Positions 31,634-41,451 are shown, numbered from the stretch's first letter. The stretch: 64,000 nt of DNA from a bacterium (GCA_028712365.1 JAQTQE010000006.1:1-64000), one strand, 5' to 3'. Translations and numbers: made by a program. Notes: generated from the sequence alone by a model not told the origin.

Positions 31634-32197
31634 CTAATCTCCTATGTGTTTGATGATTTTCGCCGGTATACCGCCGACAATGGTAAAATCAGGAACATCG
31701 CCGGTAACTACGGCATTAGCCGCCACTACTGCGTTCTTGCCTATTTTTACTCCCGGTAGAATTACAGCCCCGATTCCGATCCAGCAACCGGAACATAATA
31801 GTACCCGGCCCTTGAACTGGTCACCTTGTTGGATGATCGGGACTTTTGTATCTGCATAATTATGATCGGCATCGCTGATAAACACGCGGTCACCGATCAA
31901 TACATTAGCTTCTATGACCACATCTTGCCAGGCATTAATCTGCGCAAAACGTCCTATATAAGTACCTTGTCCTATTATCAGGGAACAGCGAAGGTCCGAA
32001 CGTTGATTCTTGGCAGTCAACCAGGCATGCTCTCTAATCAACACCTGATCACCCACTTCCATGAACCGGGCACCATACAAAGTTGCTGGTGGGTATAAAC
32101 GCGAACCTTTTCCCCACTTGCAGAAACATCCCCTTTTGATCATGGTATATAGTGACTTGCAAATCCGCAACCTAAGGTTAGCTACTCTTTCGCTCAC
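31634..32197 (-). CDS. Left-handed beta-helix acyltransferase (WbbJ/maltose O-acetyltransferase-like)
   Basis: Hexapeptide repeats and CWIGIGAVILPGVKIGKNAVVAANAVVTGDVPDFTIVGGIPAKII. Confidence 0.88.
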   Translation of the reverse strand: MSERVANLRLRICKSLYTMIKRGCFCKWGKGSRLYPPATLYGARFMEVGDQVLIREHAWLTAKNQRSDLRCSLIIGQGTYIGRFAQINAWQDVVIEANVLIGDRVFISDADHNYADTKVPIIQQGDQFKGRVLLCSGCWIGIGAVILPGVKIGKNAVVAANAVVTGDVPDFTIVGGIPAKIIKHIGD

Positions 32198-32233
32198 GAT
32201 TCCTCCCGCGTTGCTGCCATTTTTCCGCGGCTA

Positions 32234-33772
32234 TTAAGCCTGGTTCCTCTTTCTCTTTTTTTCATAAATTAAATCCGGTATCGGGCTGTTCTCATCAATG
32301 GCCTTAATCAGCAACTGAACGTCTTCCTGTTTAAGCAACTGTTCCGGGCTGCTGCTAACCCATTCCCGATAATGTGACGCCGGGGTAAAAGTCGTAAATA
32401 CCCAGTTGCAGACCTGGGTCAGGAAATAACATTTTCTGGCGTCATCCCTCTGTTCTGCCGAAACGGTAAGATCTCCCTTAATCGCGGCCCGTAATAGGTC
32501 AAAATATTCTTTCTTAGTACGGGCCTGGCAAACAAAACCAAGCGTAGAATAATAAACGTTGGCAGTAGTAATGACCGGCTTTCCTAATATGGCCGCTTCT
32601 ACCCCGATAGTAGAAGTATTGACAACAACGAACTCTACCTGCTCCAGTAAATCATAGGAGCTGACAGTCTCTTCCGCCGAGATGAATGCCAAACGTGGTT
32701 CCCCGGGAAATTCTTTTGCCAGTATGGAACAGATGTTGTCCGCACTTTTTAATTCTTCGCGCCTTTCATGGGGATGTTGCCTGATTATAACCTGATGATC
32801 AGAATTTTCCAGCAGCCAGCGTATGGTTTCTAAAAGCCACGAGTTTGAACTGTCGTAAAAATTCTGCAATCCCAATGCGGCTCCGTCCCATACTATATTC
32901 AGTGGTAGCAGGACTGATCGGCTTTTTGACACTTTTTTATCGCCAGTAGCGGGACAGAGTTGGGACTTAAATTTGTCCGTGCCCGATTTACGCTGCAGCA
33001 ACTCTGCCTCTGCTTCACTAACAGCAATTCTGGCGAACTCTGAGTCGCTGCGGAATTTATTGAACACCAAAGGAATATCCTGGATTTGCGCGGCTACACC
33101 CTGGGTCGAAACCAGGAGACACCCATAACCAGAGTCATAAGTAGCCGTGCGTATCTTATGCGCTTGCGCCAGGTTCAGGTAGACTCCAGAGGAATTGTTT
33201 ATCCCTCCGGGTATGACAAGGTAATCGAAGCTCATTTCCTCGAACAATTGCTGGGCGGCGCCGTAGATCTTAAGCAGTTGCTTACTTATTGTATCTTGGT
33301 AGCTGCCATCTTCTGCCAGGATCGCTTCGCCCCTCAGTTCATTGATCGCGTTCAGTTTGGCCAGCCGGGCAACCAGTTGTTGTCCAGCCTCATTCACAAT
33401 AGCTTCTTTCTTAAGAAAACTGCTGACATAGGCTATTTGATAACATCTCCCGAGTAAATCCGCAATCCGTCTGATACTCCTCCGCTGGATCATGTTAGAG
33501 AAAAAGGAAGAGCCAAAAGGCAGATCATCAACAATGAAAACTACTTTTCTGGCTCGTTGCGCCAGCAAAAGCCCAAGAGTTACGGAAAACCAAGGTGCGG
33601 GGCCGAGAAACCAGGAACTGACTATTATGCCAGCCGCATCTTTGCCGTCAGGCACCGGGTTCTTTGTTTCTCTGAACCACCTCTTTATGAACCACCGGAA
33701 TTGCTGCTCATTATCATACCAGTACCTGATTCCTAGCAGCCGGGAACCTATTCTCTGCAGGAAATCCACCAA
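32234..33772 (-). CDS. Capsule polysaccharide transferase-like protein (KpsC/KpsS-like fold)
   Basis: VIIRQHPHERREELK, SSYDLLEQVEFVVVNTSTIGVEAAILGKPVITT: layout of capsule ulosonate transferases. Confidence 0.6.
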   Translation of the reverse strand: MVDFLQRIGSRLLGIRYWYDNEQQFRWFIKRWFRETKNPVPDGKDAAGIIVSSWFLGPAPWFSVTLGLLLAQRARKVVFIVDDLPFGSSFFSNMIQRRSIRRIADLLGRCYQIAYVSSFLKKEAIVNEAGQQLVARLAKLNAINELRGEAILAEDGSYQDTISKQLLKIYGAAQQLFEEMSFDYLVIPGGINNSSGVYLNLAQAHKIRTATYDSGYGCLLVSTQGVAAQIQDIPLVFNKFRSDSEFARIAVSEAEAELLQRKSGTDKFKSQLCPATGDKKVSKSRSVLLPLNIVWDGAALGLQNFYDSSNSWLLETIRWLLENSDHQVIIRQHPHERREELKSADNICSILAKEFPGEPRLAFISAEETVSSYDLLEQVEFVVVNTSTIGVEAAILGKPVITTANVYYSTLGFVCQARTKKEYFDLLRAAIKGDLTVSAEQRDDARKCYFLTQVCNWVFTTFTPASHYREWVSSSPEQLLKQEDVQLLIKAIDENSPIPDLIYEKKRKRNQA

Positions 33773-33773
33773 T

Positions 33774-35555
33774 TTACTCCTTTAGATAGATAGGTTTTAA
33801 ATTAATAATTCCTTCATAAATAGCATCTATTTCCTTTTTCTTTCCAGGCAGTAATTCATTGAGGGTATGAAAATTTATGGTTTTACCTCCGCCAGGAACT
33901 TTGGCATTTCTTGTGGAAAACGGCAAATCCAACATTTTACAGAAATAGAAATAATGCGCATAGCGCAGCGCCCGGTCATATTGCTCATTTCCCATTGGCG
34001 GATAATTCTGTATGTTCCGTAACAGATCCAAATATTGCTGGAGAGAAGTGATATCCAAACCATACCCTTTGCCGCGGCTAAACGTTTCACCGCAAATGAT
34101 CAAGGGGATTTTCATCAAAGCGATTTCAAGGCCCATTTTTGTACCGTAAATCAGGGCAGCCTTGCTCTCTTGAGCCAGGGTATATGAACTAATATTGCTT
34201 TCAGGCGGAATCACCCTGATATTGTCCGGTAATTTCTTAAAGCGCTTGTTTATCTCTTTTATAATAGGCTGCTTAGTAGGAAATTCACCTTTTGATTCAG
34301 CTGGATGTACCCTGATAACCGCCCAAACCTTATTATTTTTCCCTATTTCTTCGATGGTAGTAAAGATCCAGTTAAAAATATTAAGAAAAACGTTGCTGGA
34401 ATATAATATCTGGGCATCCCAGGTGACATTGGTAAAGATGCTGATGATCGGCCTGGATCTGTCAATGCCCACCATCCGATATAGGGATTCGGTATCTTCG
34501 ACTGGATTAGGGTGATAATTCAAATAATCGACACCAGCTCCGGCATTACGCTTTTTTAAGGCATAATCCAGTACTTTTCCTTTTTGCTCTTCATTGATAG
34601 CCGTATTTTCCCAAAGGGAATTTGGCTCACTGATCAATTGACGATGATATGTTTCCTTATGGCAAAAAACAGCTGTGTCTTTCCTGATCCCGCCCCCGCC
34701 AACGACAATAACCGGTATGTTCATGCTGTTGGCAACTTTAGCCGCCAAGCCATGGGTAAGATATACGCCGTGGATTACCATCACCCGATCAGGCTTCAAA
34801 GCGGTATAGGCCTTCTTCAATGCCCTGGTCAAGACAATGCCCGCGTAGAGATACCGGTCAACCAGGCTGCGGTTGGCGAGAGTATCGTTGATCGTACCGC
34901 CAAAGGTCGCTCTTAAGACAGAGGAAAATGCTTCCTCCCCTACCTTCACACCTTCATATTCCCATTGTCTGAATGATTCAAAATCAATCTTTTTTAAGGT
35001 CTCTTCAGCTATAGCCAGGTCTTCCGGGACGATATAATTATTATAAGGATAAAGATCTATCGGCAATTTTTCATAGATAGTTTTAACATTATTCTTACAC
35101 TTGTTACAAAAATACATGATCGCTTCTTGAGTCAAACCTTTTTTCCATCTGTTAGCGGCAGCCGGGCAATTATTTCCGGCCACATTAAACTCACAGGCAG
35201 GCAGTGAACCATTACAGAAAAGCGAACTTACTTTGCAGCCACGCACAAAAAGACTCATCATTAAAATAGGTTCTAAAGTAAGAAAATGAGCCCCCACGCC
35301 GTAGCCGGTAACATACACTACATGTTTGCCGGCGGGCAATTGGCGGGTTTGTTTTATGATTTCCGCGCTATCTTGTATTATTTTTTCCCATTGCTGTGAC
35401 ACATCAGTGACTTCTTGCCGTAATTTAGCTTCCGCTTGATTATTTTGCAAACGGAATTTTATCTCCCTGGCTATAGGTCTTAAAGAATCAACAGTCAGTT
35501 CAATACCTGCTTTTATGGCATATAAATATGGATATTTATGTTTTGCTTTACGCAA
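33774..35555 (-). CDS. Capsule polysaccharide transferase-like protein with Cys-rich insert
   Basis: AVIRVHPAESKGEFP, SSYTLAQESKAALIYGTKMGLEIALMKIPLIICG; Cys cluster CNGSLPAC...CPAA...CNKC in N-terminal half. Confidence 0.6.
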   Translation of the reverse strand: MRKAKHKYPYLYAIKAGIELTVDSLRPIAREIKFRLQNNQAEAKLRQEVTDVSQQWEKIIQDSAEIIKQTRQLPAGKHVVYVTGYGVGAHFLTLEPILMMSLFVRGCKVSSLFCNGSLPACEFNVAGNNCPAAANRWKKGLTQEAIMYFCNKCKNNVKTIYEKLPIDLYPYNNYIVPEDLAIAEETLKKIDFESFRQWEYEGVKVGEEAFSSVLRATFGGTINDTLANRSLVDRYLYAGIVLTRALKKAYTALKPDRVMVIHGVYLTHGLAAKVANSMNIPVIVVGGGGIRKDTAVFCHKETYHRQLISEPNSLWENTAINEEQKGKVLDYALKKRNAGAGVDYLNYHPNPVEDTESLYRMVGIDRSRPIISIFTNVTWDAQILYSSNVFLNIFNWIFTTIEEIGKNNKVWAVIRVHPAESKGEFPTKQPIIKEINKRFKKLPDNIRVIPPESNISSYTLAQESKAALIYGTKMGLEIALMKIPLIICGETFSRGKGYGLDITSLQQYLDLLRNIQNYPPMGNEQYDRALRYAHYFYFCKMLDLPFSTRNAKVPGGGKTINFHTLNELLPGKKKEIDAIYEGIINLKPIYLKE

Positions 35556-35566
35556 AATCTTCTCCC

Positions 35567-36289
35567 TTAACTCTTTTGCCCGCTATTAAGTTCTTTATCC
35601 AGATAGAACTTGGCCATTTCTATATCTGCCCAGGTGTCTATATTCACCAGCGTATCACTGATAATAACCGCTCCACTCTTAATCCCTTTAATGCTCTTTT
35701 GCTCCAACAGGCATTGGCGGGTAATGGCATAAGCTACCCCGTTCCGATGATACAATTTGCCCAGTTGCTGCCTAGCGACAATTCCGCTGCCCCGATGGTC
35801 GTAATAATTAAGCTTACCCTGATCCACAGTTAATTGCTTATAAGGATGATATTTCGCATCTGTCTCTGATACTGTCCAGACCGAATCGTAGTTTTCATTC
35901 ACCAGCTTTTCAATTGTGGCTATTACGTGCGCCGCTTTGCGTAGAGGCGATGTAGGTTGTAGCATAACCACGATATCGTAGTTGCGTTTATCCAGCTTTT
36001 CTGTTTCCAGTAGGGCCTGGGTCAATACCTGCAGGTCGGAAATAAGATCGCCGGAAAGCTCTGGCGGCCGCATAAAAGGAACAGCTAAGCCGGCTTCCCT
36101 GGCTACCCGAGCGATTTCTTCGGAGTCAGTTGAGACTACTGCCCGGTCGATCTCCTGTATTTGCCCTATAACCTTACCCACGAAACTGATCAAAGGGATG
36201 CCATTGATCGGCACAATGTTCTTTAATGGCACGCCCTTGCTTCCGCCGCGTGCCGGGACTATCGCCAGAATGCTCTTACCCTTTAGCAT
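35567..36289 (-). CDS. CMP-ulosonic acid cytidylyltransferase (NeuA-like), second copy
   Basis: ILAIVPARGGSKGVPLKNIVPINGIPLISF, MLQPTSPLR. Confidence 0.88.
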   Translation of the reverse strand: MLKGKSILAIVPARGGSKGVPLKNIVPINGIPLISFVGKVIGQIQEIDRAVVSTDSEEIARVAREAGLAVPFMRPPELSGDLISDLQVLTQALLETEKLDKRNYDIVVMLQPTSPLRKAAHVIATIEKLVNENYDSVWTVSETDAKYHPYKQLTVDQGKLNYYDHRGSGIVARQQLGKLYHRNGVAYAITRQCLLEQKSIKGIKSGAVIISDTLVNIDTWADIEMAKFYLDKELNSGQKS

Positions 36290-36301
36290 TATACTTCCTC
36301 A

Positions 36302-36937
36302 CTATTTATATTCAAGAATTACCTTATCTAAAGTGTACAAATCGTCTAAAAGTACAAGGTTTTTAGCTTTAAAATCGTTGTCGGCATTTTTTATACCTAC
36401 AAAGTGACAACCACAGGTTTGCGCCGCGTTCAGGTCACGCTGGCTGTCGCCGATAAAAACCATCTCCTGGCCGGCCACTTTTTGACACTTCATGATCCGC
36501 GCCAGATTTTCCACTTTAGTTCGCGGGCTGCCCAACACCTCCCGGAAGTAATGATCCCAGCCGCGCTTATAGACCACGCGCCGCAGAGAATCCTCATACG
36601 TCGCGGAGTTAATATAAAGATCGTATTTACCCGCTAGACAGTCCAGACAAGCGGACGCGCCGGGAATTTCCCGGCAGGTAGAAGTGCGGGCTTCGCAGAT
36701 AATGCCGTAATTTTTCGCGTAGCTAGACACTTCCTCTTCACCAGCTTGCGGGCACAGGCGTTGCAGGATGCGCCGGATAACATGGTAACGGTCCCCTTCC
36801 CTCTCCTCCTGCAGACAGGCGCTGATTGCCCCGCGGCTGTTATCTAATGAAGCAAAAATTTGATAGTAGGCCTCGCGTTTGATCGCGTTGGAATCAATCA
36901 GCACTCCGTCAAAATCAAAAATAACCACTTTAACCAT
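36302..36937 (-). CDS. HAD-superfamily hydrolase (phosphoglycolate phosphatase-like)
   Basis: VVIFDFDGVLIDSN motif I, INSATYEDSLRRV, FIGDSQRDLNAA motif IV. Confidence 0.85.
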   Translation of the reverse strand: MVKVVIFDFDGVLIDSNAIKREAYYQIFASLDNSRGAISACLQEEREGDRYHVIRRILQRLCPQAGEEEVSSYAKNYGIICEARTSTCREIPGASACLDCLAGKYDLYINSATYEDSLRRVVYKRGWDHYFREVLGSPRTKVENLARIMKCQKVAGQEMVFIGDSQRDLNAAQTCGCHFVGIKNADNDFKAKNLVLLDDLYTLDKVILEYK

Positions 36938-36963
36938 AAATTAAACCTGATTGCTTCCACATA

Positions 36964-38496
36964 TTATTTAGCCGCGTTTTCCTTAATGTTCTTCTCCCAA
37001 TTCGGTACGTAGGTTTTGCGTTTATCGCGTGGCAGCATGGCGATGCGTTCATCTTCATAGAAGGAATCGTCGTTCAAATGCGTGGTTGACACCTCTTCGA
37101 AGATCGCCCCGTCCAGCGTATGGAACTTGTGCCATTGGCCCGGCTTCACCAAAACCGTGTCGCCTAGATCCATTTTTGTTTTGACGCCCTCGATCTCTAC
37201 TTCCATGTCGCCATAGAGCAGCTGGAAAGTCTCTTCCTTGATCTTGTGATAATGATATGGGTGCTTCTGTCGCGGCAGCAGGATGACCAGCTTTTTCGCG
37301 TAAGCGCGGTTAATGCAATTGACGATCACGCAGCCGAACTCTCGGAAACGCTCTAGCCCAAAATGATGAGATATCTCTACGGCACTGTCGGCGCCAATAA
37401 AGATCCTGGCATTATTCAGCATGCCTTTGACGTGCAAAAGAAGCTGGTAAACCAACTGGGAGGAAGGAACAGCCAGATTGCTCAGTGAATTGCTGATCTT
37501 TTCATTGGCTTTATATTTCTTGTCCGCGACCAGCCATTCGTGCCAGTCGCCGCTGGTTAATTGTTCATCCAGCAAGGGCATGGCAAAAAAAACGTCTGAA
37601 CGCTTAATTTTCTGGTTCTTCTTTAGTTCTTTTTTGGCAAAGACACCGCGAGATAAAGAACGCAGCGATTCTATCTCTTCCGGCAAACCGGGCGAACGAT
37701 TCTCCCCACCGCAGCTTTGGACCGCGTGTTCATAAGCGGTAATCCATTTATCAATTTGCTGCGGGGTCGAGGAGTAGGCATTCAACTTGTATTTCGCTGT
37801 CGGCAAACCTACATGCCGTTCAAAGAGCATCGCGCCCTTAGCCAAAGCGATCATGACCGCCGTATAATTGTCAGGTTCCTCATGAGTAGAAAAACCGACC
37901 GAGATCTGCGGGAACCGCTCACGCAATAATTCAATCTGGTTCAACCTGAGCTTATCAAAGGAAGTCGGATAGACTGCCACGCAATGCATCATAGCGAAGT
38001 TCACGTTCTTGTTTTCCAGGAAACTGACCAGTTTCTCGATGTTACTCAAACTCATCCCCGCGGTGGAAACGATCACCGGTTTCCCGGTCTGCGCTATTTT
38101 CTCCAATAAAGGCCAATCCAACGCCGAACAACTGGCTACTTTGATAATGTCTATGCCCATGGCCATGATCTCATCCACGGACGCTTCATCAAAAGGAGTA
38201 CAGGCTGAGATCAATCCCTGTTTTCTGATCTCCGCCAACATGTCCTCAAAACCCTGTCGCGGTATTCTGGTGGAAAGGAATCTCTGGATATGCTTATTTT
38301 CTTTGCTTTGACGGTACTCAGGGTGAATAAAACTTTCCAACTCCCTGAACTGAAATTTCACGACTCCCCTGACCTTATGCTTTTTGACTACATCGGCAAT
38401 TCCCTTAATGATGTTGATACCGTGCCCAACATCCCCCTGATGGTTATTCGCCAGGTCAAAAATAAATAGTCTTGTAAAATCAAATTGCTTACTCAA
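36964..38496 (-). CDS. NeuB-family ulosonate synthase fused to C-terminal cupin
   Basis: NeuB part: FDLANNHQGDVGHGINIIKGI, KFQFRELESFI, ACTPFDEASVDEIMAMGIDIIKVASCSALDWPLL, VGFSTHEEP, FERHVGL; SAF-like region; cupin: KHPYHYHKIKEETFQLLYGDMEVEI...LVKPGQWHKF. Confidence 0.85.
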   Translation of the reverse strand: MSKQFDFTRLFIFDLANNHQGDVGHGINIIKGIADVVKKHKVRGVVKFQFRELESFIHPEYRQSKENKHIQRFLSTRIPRQGFEDMLAEIRKQGLISACTPFDEASVDEIMAMGIDIIKVASCSALDWPLLEKIAQTGKPVIVSTAGMSLSNIEKLVSFLENKNVNFAMMHCVAVYPTSFDKLRLNQIELLRERFPQISVGFSTHEEPDNYTAVMIALAKGAMLFERHVGLPTAKYKLNAYSSTPQQIDKWITAYEHAVQSCGGENRSPGLPEEIESLRSLSRGVFAKKELKKNQKIKRSDVFFAMPLLDEQLTSGDWHEWLVADKKYKANEKISNSLSNLAVPSSQLVYQLLLHVKGMLNNARIFIGADSAVEISHHFGLERFREFGCVIVNCINRAYAKKLVILLPRQKHPYHYHKIKEETFQLLYGDMEVEIEGVKTKMDLGDTVLVKPGQWHKFHTLDGAIFEEVSTTHLNDDSFYEDERIAMLPRDKRKTYVPNWEKNIKENAAK

Positions 38497-38528
38497 TTAT
38501 TCCTCCTTAACAGTTTCTGGCGCATTAT

Positions 38529-39617
38529 TTATTTCAGCGCTTTTCCTGTATACCCTTTTTGGTAATCGATGATAACGGTTCTCTTTTCCTTAGTCGACTT
38601 ATGCGCGGCTGCTACGACTAACATGGTATCCAGTCCGCGTTCCAAGGCAATAGGCGAAGGATCACCGGTTTGCAGCGTCTTTTCTATGTGTTTCAGTTCG
38701 GTAATAAAATCATCCGGCCGGGTTTTCTTTATAAGCGCTTCGTTCTTCGCGCCGGCATCCTGCTGCCAGAAGATAGCATCCGTCCCCGGTTGGAACCCGA
38801 TGGTCAGTTCAATATACCCGTTGCCGGCTTGGATCCGGCCCCACTTGCGCGGAGGCATAGTGATCACGTCCTGCACCACTCGACCGGAAAAACCGTCTTC
38901 TGTCCGGAGATTCAAGCAGCACAACCGGTCATAATCTACTTTTTTATCTTGGACATAATTCAGCATGGCACTCACTTCAGTAATGCGACCGGCTCCTATT
39001 AAATGCGCAAAATGCTGCCATAAATTAATGGCGTGGGAATGCTCGCCGCTGGCGCCGCCGCCGCGTTGCCAGTAGCCGAGATAGGTATCTGCCGGCCCGG
39101 TCAGCCAGGAATGAGCCGAAAAAATTCCGGCCCAATGTTCCCTGAACTCTACATCCAGGGATTGGAATTCCGCCCGTTTCCTCTGGGCGATCAATTCTCC
39201 CACTTTTTGTGCCGCCAAGCCAACCACGTGGTCGTATCCCACAAAGACCTTGATCCCGCCCTCATTGGCCAGCCGGTGAAACTTCTCCATATCAACCAGG
39301 TCTGGAGTGCAGAAAGGCTTCTCTACGAGGATAGCTTTGGGTTTCTCAGTAAGAGCATCAAGAGCTAATTTCACATGATGATCCGGAGAGGTTCCGATAA
39401 TAATAAGATCAAAAATATCGCGTGGTGCGTCCTTAACGTTCAGTAAATGGATAGCTTCATCCCATTTGCCATAACGAGCAGGATATATCTGTGATTTAGT
39501 CCGGGTTAAGGCTTTATCGTCAATATCACATAAATATACATCCCAGCCCATTGAACGAGAGGCCTGCGCCAGGTGGTTGCCGATCGAACCGGCGCCATAT
39601 ATTTTAACTTTGAACAT
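38529..39617 (-). CDS. Gfo/Idh/MocA family oxidoreductase
   Basis: VKIYGAGSIGNHLAQASRSMGWDVYLCDID, AILVEKPFCTPDLVDMEKF. Confidence 0.85.
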   Translation of the reverse strand: MFKVKIYGAGSIGNHLAQASRSMGWDVYLCDIDDKALTRTKSQIYPARYGKWDEAIHLLNVKDAPRDIFDLIIIGTSPDHHVKLALDALTEKPKAILVEKPFCTPDLVDMEKFHRLANEGGIKVFVGYDHVVGLAAQKVGELIAQRKRAEFQSLDVEFREHWAGIFSAHSWLTGPADTYLGYWQRGGGASGEHSHAINLWQHFAHLIGAGRITEVSAMLNYVQDKKVDYDRLCCLNLRTEDGFSGRVVQDVITMPPRKWGRIQAGNGYIELTIGFQPGTDAIFWQQDAGAKNEALIKKTRPDDFITELKHIEKTLQTGDPSPIALERGLDTMLVVAAAHKSTKEKRTVIIDYQKGYTGKALK

Positions 39618-39645
39618 TTCTCCTCCTTATTTTTATTATATTATT

Positions 39646-41451
39646 CTAAGATCCGGCTTTCACCAGCGCGTCGAACCCCGCGCAGGAATTAACTAAATCC
39701 TCATACTTTCCTTTGCCGATTAGCTTGCCTTTATCCAAAACGTAGATCAAATCGCTGTCCTTGACAGTACTTAAACGATGAGCGATCATAATTATGGTTT
39801 TCTTAACTGAGAGATTTTTTATGGCCTGAATAACCGCTTCTTCAGTTACCCCGTCCAGAGCATTGGTAGCTTCGTCAAAGATCAAAACTTCCGGGTCGCG
39901 ATATAGCGCCCGCGCAATACCGATGCGCTGTCTTTGCCCGCCGCTCAGGCGCACTCCTCTTTCACCGATAAGAGCCTGGTAACCTTTGGGGACATCGTTG
40001 ATTATGAAATCATGTATGTTGGCGATTTTCGCCGCTTTCTCAACCGCAGACCGATCGATCAGCGCGTCTGGGATACCAAAGGCTATATTTTTTATTATGC
40101 TGTCATCCGCCAGGAATATATTCTGCGGGACATAACCCACGTTCTTTTGCCAGCATAAAACATTATTATTGTCAATGATTGTGCCATCTATTGTCAGGCT
40201 GCCTTTTTGTTGCCGCAGCAAACCCAGTAAAATATCGATCACAGTCGTTTTCCCCGATCCGGTCTTACCTACAAAGGCCACTTTGCTCTTGGCTTTTATG
40301 GTTATGTTCACATCATTAATTACGGGCTCAGCACAGCCGCCATAGGTGAAGGTAATGTTCTCCATTCTTACTTCCTTAAGGAATGGCAGGCGCTCCTGTT
40401 GGTCCGTCTTCAGCAGATCATCTTCATCAACCTGATCTTCACCACCCAAATCCTTGTATAGGAAATCCAGGGAAGCTTTGTAAAACCTGGCGGTAGTTAA
40501 TCCGGCAAATATCTGCTGCAGTGCGGGAACAAGGCGGTAGCCAGCAAAGATATACAATGAGATCAATGGCAATACTTTATCCAGGTCCTGCTTAGTAGCC
40601 AGCAAATAAAGGATCAGGACCAGGACTCCGCCGAACATAATGGCTTCGATCACATACCTTGGAAACTGAGCCACAGTCTGGCTCAAAGCCTGATAGCGGG
40701 CAAATTGCTCGGAAACTACGGAAAAACGATCAACAAATACTCTTTCTGCTCCAATTAGTTTCACTTCTTTTATTCCGCCGAATCCTTCTGCGGCGATCTT
40801 AAAGCGTGCCTGACTTGAATCAAGGCGCGCTTTACCGATTCTTTTTAGCTTGCCTTTGACCACCATATAGAATATCGCGTAAGTCACACAAATTACTCCG
40901 CCGCCAGTCATGGCCAATAAGGGATCCACAAGAAGAAGCAAGGATAGAATAAATAACGCTACCACCGCCTTAGCAACCAACTGCATTCCGGGAACCAGTA
41001 CCCCGCTGATCATTTGTGTAATTTCAGAGAGAATATTGCCGGTTAGTTCCGAAGAATTGCGGCTTAGGAAAAATTCATAATTTTCTCCCAGATACTTGGT
41101 AAAAAGGCGCCGGCCTAGCGTATAACCGCGCATATAGGTAAAACGCAATAGCAGCCAATTAGTAAAAGCCGTAAAAGCTATGCTAAAAACGAGCAAACTC
41201 AATACCACCCGACCAAGAAAGAAAAGGAACTTAGTGGAGTCGGTGAAATGTAATAAATTATAAAGCCAAAAGAGTTTGCTGCTGGCTTTGATGATTTCCG
41301 GATTAGCCACTACCTGCATAAAAGGCACAATAGCTGCTATTCCCACCACCTCAAAGAAGGCCATTATCAGTATCGCTAGCATTAACCAGAGCATCTGGGT
41401 GCGTTCTTTTTTAGTTAATAATTTATTAATTTTATAAATAATGTCCCACAT
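39646..41451 (-). CDS. ABC transporter, fused permease/ATPase (PglK/MsbA-like polysaccharide flippase)
   Basis: N-terminal TMD; AFVGKTGSGKTTVIDILLGLL, VRLSGGQRQRIGIARALYRDPEVLIFDEATNALD. Confidence 0.88.
   Translation of the reverse strand: MWDIIYKINKLLTKKERTQMLWLMLAILIMAFFEVVGIAAIVPFMQVVANPEIIKASSKLFWLYNLLHFTDSTKFLFFLGRVVLSLLVFSIAFTAFTNWLLLRFTYMRGYTLGRRLFTKYLGENYEFFLSRNSSELTGNILSEITQMISGVLVPGMQLVAKAVVALFILSLLLLVDPLLAMTGGGVICVTYAIFYMVVKGKLKRIGKARLDSSQARFKIAAEGFGGIKEVKLIGAERVFVDRFSVVSEQFARYQALSQTVAQFPRYVIEAIMFGGVLVLILYLLATKQDLDKVLPLISLYIFAGYRLVPALQQIFAGLTTARFYKASLDFLYKDLGGEDQVDEDDLLKTDQQERLPFLKEVRMENITFTYGGCAEPVINDVNITIKAKSKVAFVGKTGSGKTTVIDILLGLLRQQKGSLTIDGTIIDNNNVLCWQKNVGYVPQNIFLADDSIIKNIAFGIPDALIDRSAVEKAAKIANIHDFIINDVPKGYQALIGERGVRLSGGQRQRIGIARALYRDPEVLIFDEATNALDGVTEEAVIQAIKNLSVKKTIIMIAHRLSTVKDSDLIYVLDKGKLIGKGKYEDLVNSCAGFDALVKAGS

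Noticed and set aside
39635-39640. TATAAT upstream of the ABC transporter/Gfo-Idh junction as a second promoter
   Set aside because: On the minus strand a TATAAT is present before the 39617 start, but no convincing -35 at 16-18 bp; sequence is simply A/T-rich
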